Origin: Acanthopleura granulata
Taxonomy: Eukaryota; Mollusca; Polyplacophora; Chitonida; Chitonidae
Direction: 5' to 3'
DNA: 64,000 bases
NCBI GenBank assembly: GCA_016165875.1
Contig: JABBOT010000013.1
Coordinates: forward strand, 16,002,368-16,066,367
Shown: positions 1-11,060 of the stretch, piece after piece
Layout of the letters: each line of letters opens with the position of its first letter
Position numbering within the stretch: position 1 is the first letter of the stretch
Position numbers and translations under genes: made by a program
The notes under the pieces: generated by a model
The model's input: the letters and a program-made list of their open reading frames with translations, nothing else
Database searches by the model: none
What the model was told of the DNA's origin: nothing

Positions 1-150
1 GAAACCGAGCAGAGCCCGAGAGAAACCCACGACCATCCGCAGGTTCCTGGCAGACGTTCCCACGTGCGGAAGGAGAGAAAGCCAGCATGAGCTGGACTTA
101 AACTCAAAATGACCACATTGATGGGAGGCTTCTGGCCTATACCGGTGTGT
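1..150 (-). repeat. RUDI/V-SINE-like SINE, truncated by window edge
   Basis: This is the central part of the commonest repeat in the window, in reverse orientation. It matches the blocks 'gcagagcccg', 'cccacgaccatccgcaggtt' and 'gaaagccagcatgagctgga' found in the copies near 8.2 and 53.9 kb. The 3' tail lies outside the window. Confidence 0.75.
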
Positions 151-1432
151 GCAATATTTGTGGAAGGCGAGAGATCTTTAGCAATCACTCTGGTTCCCTC
201 CACCCCTATAAGGCCAACCGCCGATCGTGAAAGGTAGCTCAAACTTCATGAGTCTAGCATAGGAGAAAAGGCAAGCAAAATATATGCTCCGTTATAGAAT
301 ACCTTATTAGAAAATGCGCTTCAGCAGCTACTCGGTCACATGCTGTCAATCAGTGAGTGTAGCCCTTTTTGTTCCTTAACCAATTTAATTATGATGCTCA
401 TGAATGATGACTCACGTTTGCGAAGTTCCACTTACAAAGAAACAGAACAATTTGAAATAAAAGACCGCACTTAAACATGTAGTCATCTAGAAGGAGATAT
501 CGTGCTGATTCTAAATATAGACTACATTATTTTTTGTCATTTTTTCCAGTGATTAAAAGGGTAGTAAAGAGTGAAGTACTACGTTGCACTTTTTGGATCA
601 TATTAAACAGCCTGAAACACAGTGACCTCACAGATTCTTTTAGCCGCTAAACATCCTCTGACTGCTACATCTCTAGCAGCAAACAAAAATCTGTGACGTC
701 ATTGTGCTTCAGGGTGATCAGTGTGGTCCAAATTAGCACCTCAGTCTTGATGTTCATTTTAATTACTGTATAAGCGCCAAAAATAATGAAGACTATTTGA
801 AATCAGCACGAAATTACCTTTCAGGTGATGCGTACTTTTAAATGTGCTCTGTTCTTTGAAGCTAAACACCTTTTCTCAGGAGTTTTGGGTTTCTCACAGA
901 CAGCCTTGACTCACTATCTCTCGTAGTTGCCTTGACTACTGTCTTAGGCACGGTGTTCCACTGAGGCAGCACTGTAATGTGTTCACATTGCAATAACCGG
1001 GCTGTTATCAGGAGACCATGGCTTGATTTTACCGAAACACTGTTTAATGTCAAGTTAAATTCTAAGGAAGCAAACCAGAGCATATACAAGAGTAGCAATA
1101 TGAATGGTCACGTAACGAGGTTATATGTATAATAACTTCTATTAATTTTAAAGCGACGTTTCGGTATAGATACTAATACAGCATATTATTATATGTTGGG
1201 CGCATAATGAACAACTGGTAACAACTCTACTAACATAAGCAACATGAACTAATACATGTCAACGTCGTTTCTAAATAAATAGAATTTGTTATCTATGTTG
1301 ACCTCGTTATGTTGTCCAGCTCAGCTTCCAAAATGCCTCTCAAAGGTGTATTATGAAAAATCTTGGCATTTCGTTAAGACGTTTTGTTACCAAAAGATAA
1401 TGTGTTTCCTGTCTTCTTTCCTTCCCTGGCAG
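151..1432. other. AT-rich sequence without a recognised gene
   Basis: No exon-like segment was recognised. In particular, there is no match to the penultimate channel exon that sits 0.6-1.05 kb upstream of the terminal exon in genes A and B, so the exon at 1433 stands alone here. Confidence 0.5.
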
Positions 1433-1632
1433 CGTCTGTTGGCGGGCAGATGGGGCTGTTTCTCGGTGCGTCCATCATCACAGTCATAGAGATCCTAGAG
1501 TTGATGATTAGATGTATTTATGACTGGTTGAGCAGAGACTCGCGAAAGAAAAGTGGTCTGGCTGACGTCAACAATCAACCAAGGAAGACACTCGCGGAAG
1601 ACAAGCAACCTGGTGATCGTACAGACAAATAA
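1433..1632 (+). CDS. DEG/ENaC channel, isolated C-terminal exon (paralog C)
   Basis: This is the terminal exon of a DEG/ENaC-family sodium channel subunit, encoding the second membrane segment and the cytoplasmic tail. A pyrimidine-rich acceptor ends in CAG just before 1433. The exon opens in phase 1, exactly as the terminal exons of genes A and B do. It encodes SVGGQMGLFLGASIIT, which contains the GAS selectivity filter, then a short hydrophobic stretch, a basic tail and a TAA stop at 1630-1632. The tail (RDSRKK onward) is translated from a ~60-bp repeat that continues downstream. It is on the opposite strand to the two related genes and no upstream exon is visible, so it may be an orphan exon from an inverted duplication or the end of a gene with a long last intron. 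The family call is firm; whether it is expressed is unknown. Confidence 0.75.
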
Positions 1633-2355
1633 CCAGGGAAGAGACTCACGAGAGACAATGTTAGGGACGAGCGAAAGACAACAGGCCCGGCGGACGTAAG
1701 CAAGTAACAAAGGAAAATACTCGCTAAAGACAACCAATAGATCTTCATTTTCATGGACTGCGGTGCTGGTAGGCGTGGTAATTGCGATGCTGGTTGGCGT
1801 TCTTCGTGCTGGTTGGTGGGACGTTCGCGGTGCTGTTTTGTGGGGCATTGTCGGACCATGTTGAGGGTGATTTTCCGGTGCTGGTTGGTGGGCGTTCGCG
1901 AAGCTTGTTGGTGAGCTGTGATGGTGCTGGTTGCCGGTCGTGCTAGTTGGTGGGGCGTTTTTATTGATGTTTGTTTGATGAGACGCTCGCGTTGCTGGTT
2001 GGGAGAGCGCTCTTTGGGTTGGTTAGTTGGCTAGAGTGGTGGTCGTGGTGGAACATTCACCTTGCGGGAAGGTCGGATATGATAGTGCTGGCTTGTTGTT
2101 CGTTTTGGTGATTGTTGCGGTGTTCGTTGTTCATTGGGCGGGCGGGGAGGGGAGCAGTTGCAGTCCCGGTAGGTGGGATTATGGGGATATGGTTGGTGGG
2201 GTGTTCGCGATGCTTGTTGGTGGTGCTTACCCGTGGTTCTGCTTCTGGGGAGCTCGCGGTCCTGTTTGGTGACACGTTCTCAATGCTGGTTGGTGTGGAG
2301 CTTGCTGGAGGAAGTGTTGTTGGAGGACATGAGCCGGGTTGATGAGTCCTTGAGT
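1500..2355 (+). repeat. Two adjoining minisatellites behind channel exon C
   Basis: A diverged ~60-bp unit with the core 'actcgcgaaagacaa' runs from the exon tail to about 1740. A G/T-rich ~24-30-bp unit with the core 'ggtgctggttggtgggcgtt' follows to about 2340. The same two repeats in the same order follow the terminal exons of genes A (13300-13660) and B (38540-39185). The long open frames here on both strands are products of the repeat. Confidence 0.8.
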
Positions 2356-3486
2356 CTGGAAACTTTGAATAGGGAAGCAGATAGGGTTGGGAAAGGCCTT
2401 CGTTCGTAAACGGGTGGATTTGGGAAAAGGTCTGATTTTGGAGACTGGCCAAGTTTAGAAACGCATGCGCATATGCTGAGCAGTTACCGCCTGCGTGAGT
2501 TTTCGTTTATCTAAGAGTGTTTGTGTTTAAATGTTGACGTGTACACATTTTGGGTTACAACTGGTCAGCATGTAACCTCAAGTGATACCTGTTTATCTAA
2601 ATGCTGAAAATGGATGCAGGGATTTCTGTTCCTTTCTAGTCACCAGGGCTATGACATTCTTGATGAACCGTGCAGTCTATGAAATCTATGAAATTGAGGA
2701 AAGGATGAGTGTTTCTATGAGTGGAGGATAATTCTTGCGCTTCTTTTCGCCTATGATGTAAAGAATTTTGTGTAGAGAGTTAATCGTTATGAATCTTTGT
2801 TACGCTTATATATGAATTATGTATTGCATTTGCATATAACAATGGGTCAGTTCAAACATTGCGAGTTCATGCCTCTGCATGTATGTATTTTATGGGAAGA
2901 AGTCTTTGCGTGCATGGCTTCTGTGAATAAGTCTTTGTGACCAATTACACCAGTTCATGATTGGTATTTGGTACCATTCTTCTGTCAGTAAATTAACAGC
3001 ATTCTCGTTGCTGATATGTATTACACACGCGAAAATGATATGGGAAGGCGGTATTTATATTGTATTTATTCAAAATATGGGGAGGCGGGGGTTGGTTTTA
3101 CGTATGACATCTGTGACATAAAGTATTGATACAATGTCTGTGAAGTCAAAGTAATAAATAAAAAGTCTTCTCTTAGTGTATTACCTTTCCGTATTTAAGT
3201 CAACTTTTGCCGGCGTAGGCCTATAACCTGTTTATCTATCTGTCTGTCGACGATTTCGCGGAAAACGTTATGGTAGTTTGAGATGAAATTCCGGGCACAG
3301 CTTGGCGTTGGGCTCAGGGCAAGTCTTTACGTGCAGCTTTGGACGAGATCTTGGCTCTCGGAATGCCTCACAGGTTCTTTATTTGATCCTTATTTGAAGC
3401 TCTAATTCAAAAACATTTCACTGAAGGGACAGTGGTCGATGGATGTACAAACAGGGAAAGCCACCTGACTTCACTACACCTTGGAT
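2356..3486. other. Intergenic sequence, nothing recognised
   Basis: AT-rich sequence without convincing coding segments. AATAAA-like strings near 3153 on the plus strand could serve as a polyadenylation signal for exon C, but the distance makes this weak. Confidence 0.4.
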
Positions 3487-3736
3487 TTATTTTTTTTATT
3501 TGATTGGTGTTTTACGCCATACACAAGAATATTTCACTTATACAACGGCGATCAGCATTATGGTCGGAGGAAATCGGGCAGAGCCCGTGGAAAACCCAGG
3601 TTGCTGGCAGACCTTCCCACATACGGCCGGAGAGGAAGGTAGCATGAGCTCGACTTGAACTCACAGCGACCAGTGGGAGACTCCTTGTCATTGCGCTGCG
3701 ATAGCACGCTAACCAACTGAGCCACGGAGGCCCCCC
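3487..3736 (-). repeat. Full-length RUDI/V-SINE-like SINE
   Basis: The best full copy, read on the minus strand. It begins with a tRNA-like head with an A box (TGGCTCAGTTGG) and a B box (GAGTTCAAGTC), then a conserved body ('ggaaggtctgccagcaacct'), a V-domain-like tail ('gaaatattcttgtgtatggc') and an A/T-rich end. The head shows that this family is tRNA-derived. Confidence 0.85.
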
Positions 3737-4845
3737 TACATCTTTGAGACAAATTTTAGTGACGTATTAAACTCCAGGACCAGTCTTATAGATTATTATT
3801 TTCCCCTACCTTCTTTGCTTTTACGGAGTTAGACATTTGCCCCAATTTTACGACTGATGGTCACTGACAGCGTTTTCTTAGCAACTTGTAAAACTTAGTG
3901 GGAAAGGTCGTCAGTTACTTGCTCTGTGGATGAACTTCTGAGTGTCACAGGTGGGAAAGGTTAATAGATCTGTCACACTCAGGCACACGGGTTTTCATAC
4001 CCAAATAAAACTGACCACCGCCGTGCAAGTGAACAATTCTCGAGAACCGCATGAACATCAGCGTGAATCAAAATAAGAAATCAATAAAATATAAACTTAC
4101 CGCATAAGCTCTCACCACTAACCCTTTTATAATCCGAATATTTATCTCGAATCCATCTCCCTCTCACCACCTTTTATTATGTAAGGAGGGTTGGCTTGTA
4201 TCTGTCGAGGCCACAGAGGTTTTCCATTCTCGTGAAATTAATGAACATGTATTAATTAAATTACTGAAGTGCCCTTAGCAAGTGAGGCCGTGTTTCTACG
4301 AATCGCAAGGATTGTAATCCACGTAATTTATCACATGGACGTTTTAAGAAAAAAATCTGTTCTTGGTGCTTAAAACAATTCAATATTGTACATGAAAATC
4401 CGGCCTGTGTTTATTTTACTACACAGTTACTATGAAAATGACAGACTCATTTCCGATTTTTCCCAAGAATGCTTTACCGTTTATCCAGGTACATGTACCT
4501 GTACATAACCCCTATTAAGGGATACCCCACACCTTCCCTCCCCCTACCTCTTCTTCGCTACATCACTTACCCAACCCAGACACAAATGAGTGTATTCCAT
4601 GCAAAACCCGTTTCTAGCATGAATCGCTGACCCTACTTAAAGAAGAAAATTCCAGTCCTAATTTTAGCTGACTTCACTAACTCATACTTTATACTCTTTA
4701 AATCAAGACTCGCTTGTGATTCCAACTCGAATATAGATTCCAGGAGAAAGATCTAAGTATTTGGCATGTGAGTCGTTAGACAGGAGATGAATTGGGTATG
4801 ACGGAAAATTCACAGGATGCAAAATAAATTTATAAAAGGATCAAG
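3737..4845. other. Intergenic sequence, nothing recognised
   Basis: No coding or repeat feature was recognised. Confidence 0.4.
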
Positions 4846-5060
4846 TTCACAAAGGCCGCGACAACAGGACGGTGCAAAGGACGGGGATGGCACCATTCGC
4901 GCGGTGGCCGTCCTCTTTCCCTCATTCCGCGCATCGCGGGTGGAGACCGCGGCACGAGAACGGTACAATTCGCCCGCGATTTGCACCGTCGTCGTGTCGC
5001 CGATCTAGACGAGGACGGTACCGTCCTCGTGTAGCTCCCCGCGATCTGTCAAAGCCTATT
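4846..5060. repeat. GC-rich patch with inverted repeats and a perfect palindrome
   Basis: A sharply GC-rich island in AT-rich surroundings. 'gacggtgcaaa' near 4869 is matched in reverse complement by 'tttgcaccgtc' at 4980-4990. A perfect 22-bp palindrome centred on GGTACC covers 5009-5030. It resembles a small foldback (MITE-like) element or a structured insert. The 63- and 102-residue open frames across it look accidental. Confidence 0.45.
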
Positions 5061-8000
5061 TCATGTAGGCCTATGCGCCGAATTCAAGGAAATGTCGACT
5101 TCAAGAAGATGTTGGAGCGCGGTTATGGTCATTTTACAAGTTGCAAGCGTTCGAAGACTCGCCTGAAGAGTTCGTTTTAGATACGCTATATGTGTAATAT
5201 CTCACATTGGATTTTTTCTGTGCAGAACATAACCTAATCTTTCAACTTATAAAAGTGCTCATATTGTCACATGAAGTCACTGACTTAATCCCTTAAAATT
5301 TCAGGAATATTGGCTTCCTGTCAGTTCACTGATTCACTGGGTGTACACGGTTGATTGACAGCCCGCATCCCATCTGTAGCGTGCCAAGCAGCTGGACAAA
5401 CTAACATAATATATTGCTAGTCATGCTTTGATCACCTGTAAAGACAGTGTCACAGCTCACAACGGCAGACCCAACTTTGCAAGCCACGTCATTGTATGCT
5501 ATTACTAGCAAATACAGGGTACATAATCTTTTCAGAATTTGTATGTTCCATGAAATTTAAAATGTTTAGACCATTATACTTGACAAAAAACATTTATTTT
5601 CAGAAACTATTCAAGTCCAAATTTCCATCAAAATATGTGTTGGATTTAAGTGTTTAGTACGTTTTATGGATATTCCCGGGAAACACAGTTCATAAGTGTA
5701 GAATTTTCACATATCAGTACATATTTTTTGGCCGTTTTTATGAAGAACAACTTTGTTAACACAACTCGAAATACAAGTAGATAAAGTCTCTGAATCATGA
5801 GTAGTATTTTGTGCTGCACTGGTACTGTCAGAGGGGCCGAAAATCGGCATGACTTGACCGAAAATCGAAGTCGCGGTATGTGTCATCAGTGTTTCCGGAA
5901 ACGTCGAACATGGAGGGAATGCTGCCTAAACTGAAAGTCATCGTGGTCTATACCCTATACTTTGTAAATGGAAATGTGCCCTTTGACAGCCGATGAAAAA
6001 TTAGGTTATGTTCTAAGCCAGTTAGTTCATATTAAGTAAAATGTTAGTGGTTAAGAAGTGGTTCGCTCGGTCCACCCCTTCTTTACCTCTACAAGCAGGA
6101 GGTATGATAAAGCACTGAACGTGCCTATGGCTAACACTGTCCGTTGTAGACAGAAATCAATTAGTTTGACTTTGACGACTGTCAATCAACAGTTAACCGC
6201 AAACCGGGTCATCGGCATTCGAGTTATCCCAACATGTTGTCGGAACCTGTATATAGACTGTGTTTGGTTTCCAACTTTTAAGTTTTTTCACTGACTTTTG
6301 CCCTTTTCTTTTAAAACCGTGCAGTCTGACGTAAGGTCTGTCGTCGCCTGTTCTAAAGATCTAATCAAGATAATGATTTTCTACTTTACGTTTCTATGAA
6401 ATATAACTCTAAACAGAAGTGCACGGTGGACCATAGTTCAGTAATGAAAATAATTCTTTTTTGCAGATTGAGCCCATACCGTCAAAGGGCTACCTGTGGA
6501 TGAAATACGTGGTATACATATGAGATTGATGGGTATTTTCATCAACTGTTTAGTTTCTAAAATGTTTAATTATATGATATTATTACAGAAGTGTGTATTT
6601 AAAACAAAAAAACAGTCTCATGGAAATGAACTTCGTTCATACGTAAATCGGAGCTTGAATAAACTGAAAACCGCATGAAATTGACCAAACTGAACAGTGT
6701 GCCTTTTCGGTGGATTGTAACATTTTCGTTGATTCAACAATTTATACTTTTTTGTATAATTATATATACCCTTGTATTATATATGTTGAAATTATTAGAA
6801 AAAGAAATGAAGGGAAAAAATTCATGATCAATTTATCGTATCCGCAAGGGGCAGATTTCTTGCCTTATCATACCGCTTCCTTTTATTGAAAGTGAAAGAC
6901 AGCGCATGTTCAAAGATAAGTTTGTCAAAGATGACGAACAGTATTATGTTTATTTCGGTAAAGGATTTTTTTCTGACAGCTACTACGGCAGTGGAAATTG
7001 ACATTTAACCGTGCTCGTCGGTTAACATGAAACGCAGCCATTCGGCGTGAGCTGTGATCTGGTTGTTGCAAGTGCGGATCACTCTTGTCACCTGAGACTG
7101 TAGTAAACCGCTAAGGTTGTGGTTGAAACTTGTGTATGCATGTAAATTTATAACATGATATGATCAAGACACTTACTCCCTCCACAACACAATGGACTAG
7201 AAATACTTTGCAGTGTTGTTCACACATATACTTGCCATAACTTGGACACATAACATTAAAACAGTGTCCTATCCCTATGTTATTGCATGTTCCAACGGCA
7301 GTCAACTCGGAAGATTTACATCATTATAAGATCAGCTTAGCAGCTCTCTGATTGGTCAATTTCTCATAAGTTTAGGGCCTCCAGGTCCCCAATCACCGGC
7401 AAAGTACTCTACACTTCAAATGAAGATAATTCAGCCAAGAATTCATATAAATTCAAACAGCTTTTTGCATTCAAGAGAGAATTTTATAATCTTTGTAATG
7501 TACAGTGCCTTAGTCATGAGCTGTCTTTTATTTTAATATGAGCTAACTATTACTTCAAAATCAACAACATAGTAAGCCGCAGAAAAACACATCTATTTCT
7601 GTCAACGGAATGGGCTCCTGATGACCTACTTAATCACCTCGTCCCACGTCTCGCGGCACGACATGTCCTCATCCGGCTTCCATACTTATAATTAAATCGA
7701 GTTTAATTAAGAATTGAGAAGCTCACTGACTTCCAGTCGGTCGCATTCCCCAAGCTCAAAGCAGATTGTATTAGAAAGGAATGAGTACGGCATGGCTTAA
7801 CGCCACATCTGTAATATTTCAGATATATAGTGGCAAGAACTGTTCCATTAGTGTAATTCAAACGATAGTTATATCAAAGGGTTTTGTAGACCCTGTATAT
7901 CTTTGATGGTGCTTATATACGTTACATGCACCAGCCAGGTAGTTCGCAGACGCTGTTACCAAACGTAAAGAGCTGGATTAGTCGGACAGATAATGTCAAA

Positions 8001-8197
8001 GGAAAGACGTGATGATTGTTACACGTATGGAGCCGTGAGGCTGGACTGGTTGCCTCGTAAACAGGAGAGTTCGGACATCAGTTGGTTTACTGGTGTAATC
8101 TTCTCACTAGCCGTCCTGACACTTTCATGTTTGGTAGTATAAGGAGAATAACTTTCAGCACTTCCAATAATGAACAATTTAAGGATACGCCTCCCAA
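5061..8197. other. Intergenic sequence, nothing recognised
   Basis: AT-rich sequence. Open frames of 60-78 residues on both strands have no recognisable domain and no supporting splice signals. Confidence 0.4.
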
Positions 8198-8452
8198 AGC
8201 CTTTATTTATTTATATGAATGGAGTTTTACGCCGTACTCAAGAATACTTCACTTATACGACGGCGGCCAGCATTATGGTGGGAGGAAGCCGGACAGAACC
8301 CTGGGGAAACCCACGACCACCCGCAGGTTGCCGGCAGACCTTCCCATTGGCGGTCGGAGAGGAAGCCAGCATGACCTGGACTAGAACTCACAGCGACTGC
8401 ATTGGTGAGGGGCTCCTGGACCATTGCGATAACTCTTCGGACAAGGATGCCC
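8198..8452 (-). repeat. RUDI/V-SINE-like SINE
   Basis: Near full-length reverse copy starting in an A/T tail ('tttatttatttatatgaatg'), with the conserved 'cgccgtactcaagaatactt' block. The tRNA-like head is decayed. It accounts for the overlapping open frames on both strands here. Confidence 0.8.
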
Positions 8453-9194
8453 CGAAAAAAATCTTACCATTTGTACCAGTTAATGAAAATATCAGTGTGT
8501 GATGGTAACTCAGTTACCTTCAATGGAGATGGGGTAGAAAAACTGAAAGTGCATCTTTGTAAAATTATTTCATGTGTGCATACTTGAAATTTACATATGT
8601 ACAGTTATATTCAACTGGAACTCAGGGCTGTGGCTTTCCTTAGCAATGTTGTAACATTTATAAGGAATAAGAAATTAGCCTTTGGCAGAAATACATTATT
8701 AAATATTATTTTTACATTGAACAACATTTTTGATCAACTGAATTAATACTTCTTCGCAGGAAAAGTACGACTGACTGGTGCCCTCAGAAAAATGTGCCAG
8801 AGAATTATGTAAAAGACAATAAACGAAAACAAAGATTGGAAACAAACAAAAGAATAAAAGTCGAAACCGAATGGGTCACCTGAGGGGATATACAGCATGT
8901 TGCGAATGGAAACCCTCTGTTTTGACTGTATATACTATAGCACACACAGAAAAGAAAACCTTTTCAAGGCCTAAGCACCAGTGGCTTCGGTGCACTTGAC
9001 ACAAACATGAATAACGTTTTTATTTTGGTTTGATGGTTTGATGACGTTGTCGCTCGATGGAAAAATCCAATGCGGTTAAGCTCTGGCAAACTGAGTCTTT
9101 GTCGGACATAAGGAAAATTGTCTCCCTTGTTTTGTATGGTTGTCATTCACTGGTCTGTGTCCGCGTTTAACTGTCTGAGGTCAATCCATCAGTT
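8453..9194. other. Intergenic sequence, nothing recognised
   Basis: No coding segment or repeat was recognised. Confidence 0.4.
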
Positions 9195-9779
9195 TGGCCT
9201 GTTCGGTGTCGGAATAGATGAAATGGATAGTAAATCCTCCGGTGTCAGTATACAGTGAGTAGGTAGAACTTCCTGCCCGGTGTCGATATAATGTGACTGG
9301 ATCAGGGGTCAGGCCAGGTGTCGGTGTAATGTGACTTGCTAGGGCGTCATGTTTGATGTCAGTATAGTGTGGCTTGGCATGACGTCATGTCACGTGTCAG
9401 TGTGACTGGGCAGGTGTTGGTATAGTGTGACTGGATAGGGCGTCATGGCAGGTGTAAGTATAATGTGACTGGGTGTGATGTCACGTTTGTGTCCGTAGCT
9501 TGACTGGGTGGGGCGTCATGTTTGGTGTCCGTATAGTGTGACTTGTTAGGACGTCATGTTAGCTATCAGTATAGTGTCATGTCAGGTGCCAGAATAGCGT
9601 GACTGGGTGGGACGTCATGCCGGGTGGCAGAATAGCGTGACTGGGTGGGACGTCATGCCGGGTGGCAGAATAGCGTGACTGGGTGGGACGTCATGCCGGG
9701 TGGCAGAATAGCGTGACTGGGTGGGACGTCATGCCGGGTGGCAGAATAGCGTGGTTGGGTGGGACGTCATGCCGGGTTC
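9195..9779 (+). repeat. Minisatellite of ~38 bp derived from the second SINE family
   Basis: About 15 units of roughly 38 bp with the core 'agtatagtgtgactgggt' and 'ggacgtcatg'. The 5' units are diverged. The 3' units (about 9590-9775) are almost identical, as expected of recent homogenisation at one end. The unit closely resembles the interior of the SINE copies at 35931-36265 and 43225-43578. Confidence 0.85.
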
Positions 9780-10297
9780 AAGCCTCGTGTTGTCTTCATA
9801 CCCAGTGCATTCTCTTCGCGCATTCGTGTACACACATCATTTCTGTCCAGCTTTTCCGTTCGACTGATCCAAATGTTTCATGTCTGATGAACGTTTATGT
9901 AAACTACCTAACTGATGCCTGTAACGCATATAGGAAGCATTAAGGCTGTATATGCAAATATTTACACTGATTCTGATTGCATATCTTACACTTCATATAA
10001 CTGTACTCTACACGTATCTGGGCCCGGTAACACCTATATAACAGCGTTAAGCCACAGAACAGCCTGATCTGAGTTCATCAAATCAGACTGATCTTCACTG
10101 AACTCCCAATTTCTTAATTAGAACTAAATTAATCAGATTAAGCTTTCACGAGCTTAATCCTTCCCACAAGCTTTTTCATCATTTGGATTCCACTAACAAC
10201 GGATTTATCTCCAGCCTTGTGGCTTGCACACATGTTCAGTATTTTTCCTAGAACTGGAAATCAATATTCGAGTTAGAATGCAGACGAACCTGTTCAT
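9780..10297. other. Intergenic sequence, nothing recognised
   Basis: No coding or repeat feature was seen between the minisatellite and the next SINE. Confidence 0.4.
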
Positions 10298-10505
10298 AAA
10301 TAGCTCAGTCGGTTGACCCAGAAGCCTCCCACTATTGCGATCCTCTGCTGGAGTACATGGGAAGGTCTGCCAGCAACGTGCGCATGGTGGTGAGTTTCGC
10401 CCGGGCTCTGCCTGGTTACCTCCCACCATAATGCTGGCCGCCGTCGTATAAGTGAAATATTCTTGAGTACAGCGTAAAAGAACAATCAAGTAAATAAAAA
10501 ATAAA
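10298..10505 (+). repeat. RUDI/V-SINE-like SINE
   Basis: Forward copy with a partial tRNA-like head ('tagctcagtcggttgaccca'), the body 'gggaaggtctgccagcaacg', the tail 'gtgaaatattcttgagtaca' and an A-rich end with AAATAAA repeats. Confidence 0.8.
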
Positions 10506-10821
10506 TGTTCATGAATAACGTGAAATGTAATGAATAGAAATCAATAAAATATATGAGTCAAGTCAAGTAAAACTGGCAATAGCATTTTCTTCTTTAAGTC
10601 AGATTAAAGGTCAGTTATGGAATGGCTTTTCCATCGAATAAACCCGGCCTTGCCTGAGTTGTGCCTGTGGATTTGGGTGGGAGAGGGAGAGGGGTCTGGA
10701 TTTGTTGGGGTGGAGGAGAGTGTGTAGATGGGGGCGGGGGAGGACGAAAGGAGGAGGATGTGTTCATTAAGTGTTATATATGTAAACGGTAAGAAATTCG
10801 TGAAGGAAAACTATTCTCATA
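10506..10821. other. Spacer with a G-rich purine tract
   Basis: Contains a G/A-rich stretch around 10675-10765. No gene was seen. Confidence 0.4.
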
Positions 10822-11060
10822 CTCAGAATAACTATGGTACAATAAATCCAGAAGGCTCAGAATAACTATGGTACAATTAATCCAGAAGGCTCAGAATAAC
10901 TATGGTACAATAAATCCAGAAGGCTCAGAATAACTATGGTACAATAAATCCAGAAGGCTCAGAATAACTATGGTACAATAAATCCAGAAGGCTCAGAATA
11001 ACTATGGTACAATAAATCCAGAAGGCTCAGAATAACTATGGTACAATAAATCCAGAAAGG
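10822..11060. repeat. 34-bp tandem repeat, seven nearly identical copies
   Basis: Units start at 10822, 10856, 10890, 10924, 10958, 10992 and 11026. Each begins 'ctcagaataactatggtaca' and ends 'aatccagaagg'. Only one or two substitutions are visible (for example 'aattaa' in the second unit and the end of the last unit), so the array is young or actively homogenised. Confidence 0.95.

Noticed and set aside
1495..2452. Overlapping open frames of 76-131 residues on both strands
   Set aside because: Products of the minisatellites behind channel exon C.
3558..3752. A possible tRNA gene suggested by A and B boxes at 3660-3736
   Set aside because: It is the head of a SINE with the SINE body attached, not a free tRNA gene.
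4817..5180. Open frames of 63 and 102 residues in the GC-rich patch
   Set aside because: High GC lowers stop frequency; the sequence is palindromic and shows no protein features.
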